A DNA stretch of 64,000 bases from CBDFLD01 sp965249005 (GTDB lineage: Bacteria; Acidobacteriota; UBA6911), in contig CBDFLD010000023.1 in the NCBI GenBank assembly GCA_965249005.1, positions 558,001 to 622,000 on the forward strand. The letters are read 5' to 3'. This document shows, one piece after another, positions 24,822-33,143 of the stretch; the stretch's first letter is position 1, and each line of letters starts with the position of its first letter. The position numbers and the translations under genes were made by a program. Below the pieces are notes generated by a model. The model was not told the origin of the DNA. It searched no databases and saw nothing but the letters and a program-made list of their open reading frames with translations.

Positions 24822-25496
24822 ATGGCTAAGCGGGCTTCTGAAAACCTATACATACGCTCCCCCAAGCGAAATCTCCTCTCCATTCTCAACGCTCTGAGCT
24901 CGAATCCGAACCTGACTCAGGCATCCCTGGCTGAGCTCTGTGATCTATCGGTAGCGATGGTCAACAACTACCTGAAGGAGCTCGACTCCGCAGGGGTAAT
25001 CGAATATCGTCGCAAAAGTCTTCGTGTGATCTCCTATCACTTGACGCCGGCCGGAAAGCGCAAGCTCACGGAGGTGCAACAGGACCTGCTGGGTGAAATG
25101 ATTGGCTTTTACTCGGAAACCAAGTCGTGGCTCCTGAACTCGATCGTGGAGCAAGCCGGAAGCCTGCAGCGTGTGTTGCTCTTTGGCACGGGAGAGCTGT
25201 GTGAACTGGCTCTCCATGCGCTGGAATCCGAAGGGATCAAGGTCATGGGGATCTGCGACGAAGCGCCTGACCGGATCGGGCAGGAGTGGTGCGGTCGAGA
25301 AATCCTGAACCCCGCGCAGATTCGATATATCGCCCCGGACGCCGTGGTTATCGTGGATGTTGCCCGGACCGTTGAGATTTACGCCAAGCAACAGCACCTC
25401 TTGAGCTCGGGCATTGCCCTGGTGCGTCTCGACGGGCACCCCTCGGAAGCACCCGCCAGCATCCAGGAAGAAGAACCGACCATGTCCCTCGTCTAG
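24822..25496 (+). CDS. winged-helix regulator fused to a Rossmann (PglD_N-like) domain
   Basis: The 224-residue protein starts at ATG 24822 (GTG 24813 is possible). Residues 14-85 are a winged helix: LLSILNALSSNPNLTQASLA, VAMVNNYLKELDSAGVIEY, YHLTPAGKRKL. Residues 110-205 have the same Rossmann layout as the tails of the four glycosyltransferases: RVLLFGTGELCELALHAL, VMGICDEAPDRIGQ, PDAVVIVDVARTVEIY. It likely binds DNA and a nucleotide-type or sugar-nucleotide ligand, and may control the block that follows. It sits alone between a terminator and a 241-nt gap before the ACP gene, which fits a regulator. DNA target and ligand are unknown. Confidence 0.75.
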   Translation: MAKRASENLYIRSPKRNLLSILNALSSNPNLTQASLAELCDLSVAMVNNYLKELDSAGVIEYRRKSLRVISYHLTPAGKRKLTEVQQDLLGEMIGFYSETKSWLLNSIVEQAGSLQRVLLFGTGELCELALHALESEGIKVMGICDEAPDRIGQEWCGREILNPAQIRYIAPDAVVIVDVARTVEIYAKQQHLLSSGIALVRLDGHPSEAPASIQEEEPTMSLV

Positions 25497-25671
25497 CCCC
25501 GCCCCCCGTTCCTTCCCCGCCTGCTTCACCCCCCTCTCCTGTTTTCGCGGCAAGGTCCTGCGGTCTCGAAAACGAATTCCAAGAAAACACTACTTTGCAA
25601 CTCCGGCGGGATCCGTTCGGGACCCACCCATGGATCTTTGTGGTCATCGAAGCGGGGCAAATCAAACAAAG

Positions 25672-25686
25672 AAAGTTCTCAACTTT
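25672..25686. promoter_or_regulatory. short inverted repeat upstream of the ACP operon
   Basis: AAAGTT-ctc-AACTTT is a perfect 6-bp inverted repeat, 51 nt before the ACP start and in the gap that should hold the promoter of the acyl block. It could be an operator for the winged-helix protein encoded just upstream; this is speculation from position and symmetry only. Confidence 0.3.
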
Positions 25687-25737
25687 TGGCGAAGCTGTGA
25701 CGAAAACTAGTACACGCCAACATGGAGCGCCAGATTA

Positions 25738-25974
25738 ATGAACAACAAACTGAAAAGTCTCATTGCTGATCTGTTCAAGTGCGACGTAAGCGATCTAACC
25801 GATGATACGGGACCGGGCGATATCCCCGGATGGGACTCCCTGGGTCATGTGACGCTAATGGCCGAGATTCAAAAGCAGTTAGGGACTCACGTGCCGGTGG
25901 AAGACGCGATCGAAGTCGAGTCTATCGCCGATCTGGCCAGTCTCTTAGAGCAGCTTCAGGGGCAAGTGACGTGA
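25738..25974 (+). CDS. acyl carrier protein
   Basis: This 78-residue acyl carrier protein has the phosphopantetheine attachment site GWDSLGHV (Ser at about residue 38), helix I NNKLKSLIADLF and helix III EVESIADLASLL. It carries an acyl chain as a thioester for dedicated enzymes rather than for general fatty-acid synthesis. Its stop overlaps the GTG of the SDR gene, and the block continues to an acyl activator and acyl reductase, so the cargo is probably an acyl group for glycan decoration or for reduction. A GGAGCG lies about 10 nt before the ATG. Confidence 0.9.
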   Translation: MNNKLKSLIADLFKCDVSDLTDDTGPGDIPGWDSLGHVTLMAEIQKQLGTHVPVEDAIEVESIADLASLLEQLQGQVT

Positions 25975-26738
25975 AGATCGCCGGCAGGAACATCGTCATT
26001 ACGGGCGGTGCCTCCGGTCTCGGTTTTGCGTTTGGCGAACAGCTCTATCGGCTACAGGCGCGCGTGTGGTCCTTGGACCGGAATCAACACAGCATTGCAG
26101 CCGCAATGGCGGCCCGGGAAACGAATGGTAGTCACCGCGGCAAACTCGAGTTTCTCTGCTGTGACGTAGGAGACGAAGCTCAGGTCATCGAGACGGTTGC
26201 AAGGATCGAGTCGGATTCAGGAGGAATCGATGTCCTGATCAACAACGCAGCCGTCCTCAGAGACCAATCCCTGGTCAGCCGGCTCCGGAAGAAAATCAAG
26301 CAGCACTCCCTCGAAGACTGGAACGAAACCCTGCGAAGCAACCTTACCGGGCCCTTCCTGATGACCCGCGAGGTGGCGTCGGTCATGATTTCCGCCAAGC
26401 GTCCCGGCATCGTCGTTAATATTTCATCCATCTCACGGGCAGGCAACGCGGGCCAGAGCGCGTACTCCGCCAGCAAGGCAGGAATCGACGCACTGACGGC
26501 TACCTGGGCTCAGGAGCTCGCCGTCTACCGCATCCGTGTAGTCGGCCTCGCCCCGGGATTCGTAGAGACCCCCATGACCGAGAGGATCCCGGCACTTTTC
26601 TTGGAAGCCATCCGGCAAAAAAGTCCACTCAAGAGGTTTGGCACCCTGGGTGAGTTCGGGCACACGATACAGTACATCATCGAGAACGACTATCTTCACG
26701 GCAAGGTGTTGGAGCTCGACGGTGGCCTGCGCTTCTAG
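25971..26738 (+). CDS. short-chain dehydrogenase/reductase (FabG-like)
   Basis: This 255-residue classical SDR from GTG 25971 (GTGA overlap with the ACP stop) has VITGGASGLGFAFG for NAD(P), DVLINNAAVL, the Ser of VNISSIS and the full AYSASKAG (YxxxK), followed by APGFVETPM. FabG-type SDRs reduce 3-oxoacyl-ACP to 3-hydroxyacyl-ACP, and the directly coupled ACP makes this the likeliest role. A sugar or alcohol substrate cannot be excluded. A longer open frame from 25830 in this phase only overlaps the ACP gene. Confidence 0.85.
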   Translation: MKIAGRNIVITGGASGLGFAFGEQLYRLQARVWSLDRNQHSIAAAMAARETNGSHRGKLEFLCCDVGDEAQVIETVARIESDSGGIDVLINNAAVLRDQSLVSRLRKKIKQHSLEDWNETLRSNLTGPFLMTREVASVMISAKRPGIVVNISSISRAGNAGQSAYSASKAGIDALTATWAQELAVYRIRVVGLAPGFVETPMTERIPALFLEAIRQKSPLKRFGTLGEFGHTIQYIIENDYLHGKVLELDGGLRF

Positions 26739-26763
26739 CCACAGTGTTTCGCCGAACAGGAAA

Positions 26764-28182
26764 ATGTCGACATCAAAAGAAGTTGCCAGAGCAGCCCTAT
26801 TTGTTTCCTACCACTTCCCTCCGTGTACCAGCATCGGAATGCGCCGAACTCTACGTTTTGTCCGCGGTATCGGAACGCTGGGGTGGCGTCCGGTCATTCT
26901 GACGGTCCGGAACCAGGATTACCTGCGAGAGCCCACCGAGGAGATCGCTTGTGATCACATACCCGAGACAGCATCGGTCTACCGGACGCGAGTGAGGCGG
27001 CCGCTGGAGCTCGCGCTCTGCCTGCGCGACCGCTGGCGCCGGCTCACGCGATCCAAAAACCACAGTTCAGGCCAGCAGGCGTCCGGCGCCCAGGGCGACC
27101 CGGCTTCCAGTCCTGGCGCTCGGTCCTGGGTCCAGCGCTGGATCGACCCATGGTTTAGCACCCCGGATGCACAGGTTGGCTGGCTCCCATCGGCGGTGTG
27201 GAAGGGTTGGCGCGCGATCGGCCCCGAGGGTGTGGCCGTCATTTACAGTAGCGGCCCTCCCTACAGCGCACATTTGATCGCATGGGCGCTGAAGAAGCTT
27301 TCGGGCCGCCCCTGGGTGGCCGACTTCAGGGATCCGTGGAGCCGCCGCCCCTGGGATCAGGATATTGTCAACCGCACGCCCCGCTACCGGGTTCAGGTAT
27401 GGATGGAAAGAGTGGTCGTTCTCGCGGCCGACACCCTCATCAGCAATACCCGTGCAATGGGCGAGGATTTTCGCGATCGCTATCCGGACGAGCCGCGGGA
27501 CAAATTCGTCGTCATCACAAACGGCTACGACCCGGAGACGTTGCCAAAGCCAACCCGGGAACCGTCGCAGCAGACCTTCAACATCACGCATACCGGAGCC
27601 ATCTACGGACGCCGAGATGCGAGGCCCATCATCCGCGCCCTGGCCCAGATTCGTGATGCCGGGAACATCCAGCCCGGATTCTTGAATCTGAAGCTCGTGG
27701 GCAAACTGGAGGCAGAAGCCGAGGTCCAGGCGATGATCCAGTCTCTGGATCTGGCTGATTGGGTGACCATTGTTCCTGAGGTCTCCTTCCAGGAGAGCAT
27801 CCGGTATCTGGCCCGTTCCCAGGTTTTGCTCGTTTTGCAGCCGGATGCGCCCCTTCAGATACCTGGAAAATTGTTCGAATACATTTATCTCAAAAAGCCG
27901 ATTCTAGCATTGACGGGGGAAGGAGCGACGGCCGAGATCATCCGTCAATACAGGCTGGGGGAGGTAGTACCGCCGGATGACCCCGAACGCATCGCAGGGG
28001 CCATTGCCCAGCTTTACCAAGACTCTCACGAGAGTCGCGTCGGGCCGGACGAGTCCGCCCTCAGAGATTTTCATACAGCCACCCTGACGGCCGAGCTGGT
28101 ATCGGTTTTCGAGTCCGTGGCCGCGTCGCAACGCAAACCGCTCGTGAGTCCAGCTCCTGAGAAAGTAGTGGAGAATCGATAA
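26764..28182 (+). CDS. GT4-like glycosyltransferase
   Basis: From ATG 26764 the protein has 472 residues. It has the N-terminal ALFVSYHFPPCTSIGMRRTL glycine-poor loop and the group 1 C-terminal half: FVVITNGYDPETLPK, THTGAIYGRRDARPIIRAL, and PLQIPGKLFEYIYLKKPILA, in which Glu of KLFEYI is the usual donor-binding residue of GT-B enzymes. It has a low-complexity insert near residue 105. It should add a sugar, as a retaining GT-B enzyme, to the growing glycan. It joins the next gene by a TAATG overlap, tying a glycosyltransferase to the acyl-reduction genes. Confidence 0.8.
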   Translation: MSTSKEVARAALFVSYHFPPCTSIGMRRTLRFVRGIGTLGWRPVILTVRNQDYLREPTEEIACDHIPETASVYRTRVRRPLELALCLRDRWRRLTRSKNHSSGQQASGAQGDPASSPGARSWVQRWIDPWFSTPDAQVGWLPSAVWKGWRAIGPEGVAVIYSSGPPYSAHLIAWALKKLSGRPWVADFRDPWSRRPWDQDIVNRTPRYRVQVWMERVVVLAADTLISNTRAMGEDFRDRYPDEPRDKFVVITNGYDPETLPKPTREPSQQTFNITHTGAIYGRRDARPIIRALAQIRDAGNIQPGFLNLKLVGKLEAEAEVQAMIQSLDLADWVTIVPEVSFQESIRYLARSQVLLVLQPDAPLQIPGKLFEYIYLKKPILALTGEGATAEIIRQYRLGEVVPPDDPERIAGAIAQLYQDSHESRVGPDESALRDFHTATLTAELVSVFESVAASQRKPLVSPAPEKVVENR

Positions 28183-29315
28183 TGGCAAAGTTGAAGCTGA
28201 GCTTCCCTTCCTATCAGCAACCGAGCATGGTCACCTTCGGAAGCGGCTCGATCCGCACCCTGGCGGAATGCGCCCCGCTGAAGGATAGCGCGATCTTCCT
28301 CAGCGGCCGGGAGGAGGTCCGCAACGTGGTTGAGCGGAGCTTGAGCAAGCGTGGCATAGACCTCGGAGATGCTCCCGTACTCGTCAAGCCCGCCGGAGAG
28401 CCGACGCTCGAAATGGTGAAATTGGGTGCAGCTTTCCTGAAAAAGCAACCCTTCCAGCGAGTGATCGGGATCGGGGGCGGCTCCGTGATGGACTGGTGCC
28501 GGTTGTCGTGGGCCGAGTCGGAAGAAATCCTCAAATTCGATGGCCAGCGCGCGCTGGTCGAAGGATCGGCGCCGAGAACCACGGAGCTGTGGCTGGTTCC
28601 CTCGACCTGCGGGACAGGCGGAGAAGCAGCCAATATTGCGGTCTTCAGCCACGAAGGCCGGAAGATCCCGGCCGTCTCACGGGCGTTCGTGGCAGACCGT
28701 GTCGTACTCGACGGCCAATTTCTCTCGAGCGTCGGCCCGGCCGTCCTGGCCAACTCCCTTTGCGACGCTTTGAGCCATGCGATCGAAGCCTATGTGTCGA
28801 TCCTTCCCTGTCCGCTGGCCAAGGAAGCAGCCGTATCGGCGCTGACGCTCATCTTCCGGCACTATACGGATGGCAGCCCGTCGCGAAACGACCGTCTGAT
28901 GGAGGCAGGCTACCTTGGCGGGGTCGCCGCCGCCAACTGTTCGGTTGGGGCGATTCACGCTTTTGCTCACACAATCGCCGCATACGGCGTCTCCCACGGT
29001 CATGCCAACGCCCTCGGTCTCATTGCCGGCGTTTACTCCAATCAAGATGTGCCCGCGATGCAAGCACTCCTTGGCCGCTGCGGAGCCAGAACCATCGACG
29101 AGTTCATTGACCAGCTGCGGCCAATTGTCCAGACCGCGCTGTCGCGCGACCGCGACATGGAGCTGCTCCAAGCGCTCCGCGACCAATCGGCTCTGCGTCT
29201 GGTCAGCGAGCAGATGTCCGCGGACGTTTGTATGCGTTCGAGCCCCAGAGCGTTGGAACCGAAGGAAGTGCCGACCTTCCTGGAAAAGGTAGCCGAAACG
29301 GTCGAATGCCTATGA
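28182..29315 (+). CDS. iron-containing alcohol dehydrogenase
   Basis: This 377-residue group III (iron-dependent) alcohol dehydrogenase has the dinucleotide motif RVIGIGGGSVMDWCRLSW, PSTCGTGGEAANIAVF, and metal ligands in NSLCDALSHAIEAY, AIHAFAHTIAAYG and SHGHANALGL (Asp, then three His). Such enzymes interconvert aldehydes and alcohols with NAD(P)H. Given LuxC/LuxE homologues two genes on, it may reduce the aldehyde they form, or act on a sugar-derived aldehyde. The start at ATG 28182 overlaps TAA, and the end overlaps the next ATG (ATGA). Confidence 0.85.
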   Translation: MAKLKLSFPSYQQPSMVTFGSGSIRTLAECAPLKDSAIFLSGREEVRNVVERSLSKRGIDLGDAPVLVKPAGEPTLEMVKLGAAFLKKQPFQRVIGIGGGSVMDWCRLSWAESEEILKFDGQRALVEGSAPRTTELWLVPSTCGTGGEAANIAVFSHEGRKIPAVSRAFVADRVVLDGQFLSSVGPAVLANSLCDALSHAIEAYVSILPCPLAKEAAVSALTLIFRHYTDGSPSRNDRLMEAGYLGGVAAANCSVGAIHAFAHTIAAYGVSHGHANALGLIAGVYSNQDVPAMQALLGRCGARTIDEFIDQLRPIVQTALSRDRDMELLQALRDQSALRLVSEQMSADVCMRSSPRALEPKEVPTFLEKVAETVECL

Positions 29316-30754
29316 AGATTGCGACCCAGGAAGCGACAACACTCGATGCCATCGAGTCGGTCGACGGGACGGCCCTCGCACTGGTCGATAACTCAGATAG
29401 CCTTAGCTACGGGCAGATGCGAGGCGCGGCGCGGCAGATAGCCTCACGGGTGCAGGAGCGTTACGGAACGGAGCAGTACATTCTCGTCCGGGCGACATCG
29501 GACGTGTGGTTCGTCACGTCGCTACTGGGCATCCTCTACAGCGGCAACACCCCCATCCCGGTGGACGAGCAAGCGCCGCTCTCCTCATTGAGCTATATGA
29601 AGGACAAGGCCGGAGCTGTCGACGTCATCGCTCCACTCCGCCCCGGCGAATTCGAGGCTCTCCCACCAACGTTCGAGCCCAATGACTCCAGGCCAGCCCT
29701 GATCCTTTTCACCTCCGGCACCACGGGTTTTCCAAAAGGTGTCATAATCTCTCATCAGAACCTCAGCCATTCCTGCCGCGCGATATCGAGCTATCTGGGT
29801 TACCCCGAACACCCCTCCGCGGCCGTCGTGCTCCCGTTGCACTACAGCTACGCGCTGCTGTCTCAGGTATGGTGCCAACTCTCGATCGGCGGATTGGTTC
29901 GTCTTTTTTCGAACTTCAAGAACCCCATCAAATTCAGTCGCGTCGCCAACGAGATGGGGCTGGAGACGTTCTGCGGCGTCCCGGCCACCTACAATGCCCT
30001 GGCGACGATTCACCACATGAGCCCAATCGAGATGCCCGGCTTCCGGGTGCTCTGCTCCGCCGGAGCCGCCATGGACCGAAGCAAGTTCGGCGATATCAAG
30101 AAGATCTTCCCCAACGCCGTTTTCTTCAACAACTATGGCATGACGGAAGCCGCTCCACGGATCTCCTACATCCGTGAGGACGATCCCCGTTTCTTCGAGC
30201 CCACCTGCGGGCACCCCATGGATGGGGTCCAGGTCAAGATCGTAGATCCCGAGACTCACGTGGATCTACCCGACGGCGAGCCTGGGATGCTGGTCGTCCG
30301 GGGGCCCAACATCACCCCTGGGTACCTGAACGACGAGAAGATCACGCAAGAGTCTTTCACCGCAGACGGGCATCTGATTTCCGGTGATGTCGCCTACAGC
30401 GAGAACGGCTATTTTTTTATTTGCGGGCGTCACGACGACATCTTCAACGTGGGAGGAGAGAAAGTAGCTCCCCTCGAGATCGAGCGAGCGCTGCACAAGA
30501 ACTCTGCCATTGAGGCCGCCGCCGTGAGCGGCCTGGCCGACGAGGCACGAGGGAAAATCCCGGTGGCCTTTCTGAAGTTGAAACAAGCCGCCTCGAGGCG
30601 AGACATCATGGGCGCGCTCGACGGCGAGCTGCCTCCGGTAAAGATCCCACAACGCTACTTCGAGGTCAGTGGTTTTCCCGTGACCTCCAATGGAAAGATA
30701 CAGAGACGCAAGCTTTCCGTGGACGATTCCTTTGTCATCCGGGAGATTGTTTGA
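29312..30754 (+). CDS. AMP-forming acyl ligase
   Basis: This 480-residue class I adenylate-forming enzyme has the P-loop LFTSGTTGFPKGVIIS, VVLPLHYSYALLSQ, FFNNYGMTEAAPR, the hinge Asp region ICGRHDDIFNVGGEKVAPLE and the C-terminal catalytic Lys in SNGKIQRRKL. It activates a carboxylic acid as acyl-AMP and transfers it to CoA or to a carrier protein, such as the ACP encoded upstream. ATG 29312 (ATGA with the dehydrogenase stop) or ATG 29306 starts it. The acid specificity cannot be read. Together with LuxE and LuxC it forms a potential acid-to-aldehyde route. Confidence 0.85.
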   Translation: MKIATQEATTLDAIESVDGTALALVDNSDSLSYGQMRGAARQIASRVQERYGTEQYILVRATSDVWFVTSLLGILYSGNTPIPVDEQAPLSSLSYMKDKAGAVDVIAPLRPGEFEALPPTFEPNDSRPALILFTSGTTGFPKGVIISHQNLSHSCRAISSYLGYPEHPSAAVVLPLHYSYALLSQVWCQLSIGGLVRLFSNFKNPIKFSRVANEMGLETFCGVPATYNALATIHHMSPIEMPGFRVLCSAGAAMDRSKFGDIKKIFPNAVFFNNYGMTEAAPRISYIREDDPRFFEPTCGHPMDGVQVKIVDPETHVDLPDGEPGMLVVRGPNITPGYLNDEKITQESFTADGHLISGDVAYSENGYFFICGRHDDIFNVGGEKVAPLEIERALHKNSAIEAAAVSGLADEARGKIPVAFLKLKQAASRRDIMGALDGELPPVKIPQRYFEVSGFPVTSNGKIQRRKLSVDDSFVIREIV

Positions 30755-30755
30755 A

Positions 30756-31835
30756 ATGTTCTTGGACCGCGTGGCTCCCTACGGCTTGGATCCCGACCAA
30801 AAGCACTCCTATCTGTCCGGCCAGCTTCAGGCACTGCTCGAACATCACGAGAAGATGTGCGCGCCCTACGCCAACATCGTAGGGGACTGGCGGAAACATG
30901 ATCAGACGGATCGAAACCAGATCGAGGACTACCCGTTTATTCCCGTCACGATCTTCAAGGAATATGACCTGAGATCGACCCAGGGGGAGGTCATGAGCCT
31001 TCAATCCTCGGCCACGACTTCCGGCAACGCCTCAAAGATATACGTCGACAAGCCAACCCGGAAGCGCCAGACCATCTCAGCCAACAGAGTCCTGTCCAGC
31101 TTCGTCGGGAACGAGAAGCGTCCCTACCTGGTCTTCGACAGCGAGTCTACGGTTCGCGGAAGCGCCTCCATGGGGGCTCGCGGGGCTGCAATCCTGAGTC
31201 TGGCCCATCTCGCATCCGAATTTCATTTCATCGCCAGGGAGGAAGGCGGGCAGTTGTCTCTGGACGTCGACGCACTGGACGGTGCCCTGCAACGGATCGG
31301 ACAAGAACCCTTCATTGCGTATGGGTTCACCTACATCCTGTATCAGATGCATCAGGAGCTTGCCCGCCAGGAACGGACGCTCCCGGTCGCCCATCCAGAC
31401 TCGATGCTGCTGCACAGCGGGGGCTGGAAACGGCCGATTGATCTTGCGGTGGACAAGGAGACCTTCAATCGAACGATCTCCTCCGTATGGGGCCTTCGCG
31501 AGGAACAGGTGATCGACTTCTACGGTGCCGTCGAACAGATCGGCGTCCCGTATCCCGACTGTGCCGAGGGTTACAAGCATGTTCCATACTGGGCGGAGAT
31601 CATCATTCGCAAGAGCGACACACTCGAGCCTGCCGGGATTGGGGAAACCGGATTGATACAGCTGCTGAATTGCCTCCCCCTGTCGGCGCCCAACCACAGC
31701 GTCTTGACCGAAGACCTCGGGCAGTTGAGTCTCCTGGACGGATGCCGGTGTGGGCGACGAGGCAAGGCATTCGTTTTCATCGGCAGGGCTCCGCGCTCGG
31801 AGACGAGAGGATGCAGTGACGTCACAAGACACTGA
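30756..31835 (+). CDS. luxE-like: LuxE-like acyl-protein synthetase
   Basis: From ATG 30756, one nt after the ligase stop, this 359-residue protein belongs to the LuxE acyl-protein synthetase family. It shows FIPVTIFKEYDLRS, SLQSSATTSGNASKIYVDK (nucleotide-binding Ser/Thr-rich loop), VIDFYGAVEQIG and the C-terminal RSETRGCSDV, whose Cys fits the acyl-accepting Cys of LuxE. In bioluminescent bacteria LuxE activates a fatty acid with ATP and passes it to LuxC for reduction. No luxA, luxB or luxD is present. The end overlaps the luxC-like gene by 20 nt, as expected of partners. Confidence 0.8.
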   Translation: MFLDRVAPYGLDPDQKHSYLSGQLQALLEHHEKMCAPYANIVGDWRKHDQTDRNQIEDYPFIPVTIFKEYDLRSTQGEVMSLQSSATTSGNASKIYVDKPTRKRQTISANRVLSSFVGNEKRPYLVFDSESTVRGSASMGARGAAILSLAHLASEFHFIAREEGGQLSLDVDALDGALQRIGQEPFIAYGFTYILYQMHQELARQERTLPVAHPDSMLLHSGGWKRPIDLAVDKETFNRTISSVWGLREEQVIDFYGAVEQIGVPYPDCAEGYKHVPYWAEIIIRKSDTLEPAGIGETGLIQLLNCLPLSAPNHSVLTEDLGQLSLLDGCRCGRRGKAFVFIGRAPRSETRGCSDVTRH

Positions 31836-33099
31836 GATTACGACTGCAGGCCCTAAAGGACCCGCCAACGGAGATCAATCCTACTCCGCTCTGCTCAGCG
31901 GACTGGGCGAGCGGCGGGAATCACCCAAAGCTCTATCGTTCGATGAGCGCCTCGCGGTGCTGGATGCCTTTTCCGACGCATTGCTGGAGCGAGGAAACAC
32001 ACTGATCGGGGCGCCCTTGCCCGGACTCCCTTTTCTGGCAGGGTTCCTGCGGCGCTCCAATCTCGAGAAGCTGGTATCCCGCCAGATTCCCAATCCGGAA
32101 GCGCTGCGTCGTTTTTGTTCCGTGGGCGAGCGCAAGAGTTTGCGTCTGGTCCCCAGGGGGATCGTCTGTCATTGGATCGCCGGCAACGTGCCGCTTCTGG
32201 GTATGTTCTCATGGGCCCTGAGCGCCTTGGCTGGAAACCTCAACGTCATTCGTCTCAGTACACGGCAGGACGACTTCATTACTCCGATCCTGAGTCACGT
32301 CGCGGAGCTATCCGAGGGCGGAAAACAGATGGTCGAGGAGACCGTGGTACTGCGTTTCGAGCGAGACAACCTCGCGGCACACGAGGACATGAGTAATATG
32401 GCCGACGTCCGCATTGCCTGGGGGGGACAGGAAGCTGTGGAAGCGATACGGGCGCTTCCGTGTCGCTGGACCTGCGAAGACATCGTTCTTGGCCCCCGAG
32501 CCAGTCTCGCGGTCGTCGATCCGGCCCTGATGACGAAGGGAACTCTTTCCCGACTGGTGACCGATATCGTATTCTTCGATCAACTCGCGTGCAGTTCGCC
32601 TCAGTTGCTCTTCGTTCGCGGACGACCAGGAGAAAGCTCGTTTGATTCGTTTTTCGAGAGTTTCTGCGCGGCCTTCGCCACGCAATCCACGGCCATCCCG
32701 CGTCATCCACTTGATTTCGCGGAGACCTTTCAGATCCAGCTCGATCGAACCCGAATGTTGCTCGATCAGGGCAAGCTGTCTCGCGATCGACGCACCCAAT
32801 GGACGGTTGCGGCCCGGGAGCAACCCCTGGGCTCGGTCGTCTGCGCCAACCGCTTCATTCAAGTGATTCCCGCGAGTCGATGGCAGGACGTGACGCGCCA
32901 TATTCCCAACAACGTCCAGACCATCGTGACCTTGCTCTCCAAACAGGAGCACGAGCAGTTTACCGAGGAGGCGTCTCACCACGGGGTCTGTCGTTTTCCC
33001 CGACCCGGGGAGGGAAATAATTTCGAAGATCCCTGGGATGGCGTGGCTCTGCTGGCCCGTCTCTGCCGCTGGGTGATCCGCAGCGACCCAAGAAGCTGA
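31816..33099 (+). CDS. luxC-like: LuxC-like acyl-CoA/acyl-protein reductase
   Basis: This 427-residue LuxC-family reductase starts at GTG 31816 inside the luxE-like gene. Conserved parts are GIVCHWIAGNVPLLGMFSWA, NLNVIRLSTRQDDFITPIL, and DQLACSSPQLLFV with the candidate catalytic Cys. LuxC reduces an acyl thioester to the aldehyde with NADPH. It is a little shorter than typical luminous-bacterium LuxC. Its pairing with LuxE, an ACP and an alcohol dehydrogenase predicts reduction of a carrier-bound acyl group to an aldehyde and then an alcohol, here within a glycan locus. The product is unknown. Confidence 0.8.
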   Translation: MTSQDTEITTAGPKGPANGDQSYSALLSGLGERRESPKALSFDERLAVLDAFSDALLERGNTLIGAPLPGLPFLAGFLRRSNLEKLVSRQIPNPEALRRFCSVGERKSLRLVPRGIVCHWIAGNVPLLGMFSWALSALAGNLNVIRLSTRQDDFITPILSHVAELSEGGKQMVEETVVLRFERDNLAAHEDMSNMADVRIAWGGQEAVEAIRALPCRWTCEDIVLGPRASLAVVDPALMTKGTLSRLVTDIVFFDQLACSSPQLLFVRGRPGESSFDSFFESFCAAFATQSTAIPRHPLDFAETFQIQLDRTRMLLDQGKLSRDRRTQWTVAAREQPLGSVVCANRFIQVIPASRWQDVTRHIPNNVQTIVTLLSKQEHEQFTEEASHHGVCRFPRPGEGNNFEDPWDGVALLARLCRWVIRSDPRS

Positions 33100-33143
33100 G
33101 CGAGAGTCTCTCGCGAAGCATTTCCAATACGAGGAGCTCGATC

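Noticed and set aside
25738..33099. a bioluminescence (lux) operon
   Set aside because: Only LuxC and LuxE homologues are present; luxA, luxB and luxD are absent and the neighbours are glycan and acyl-carrier genes.
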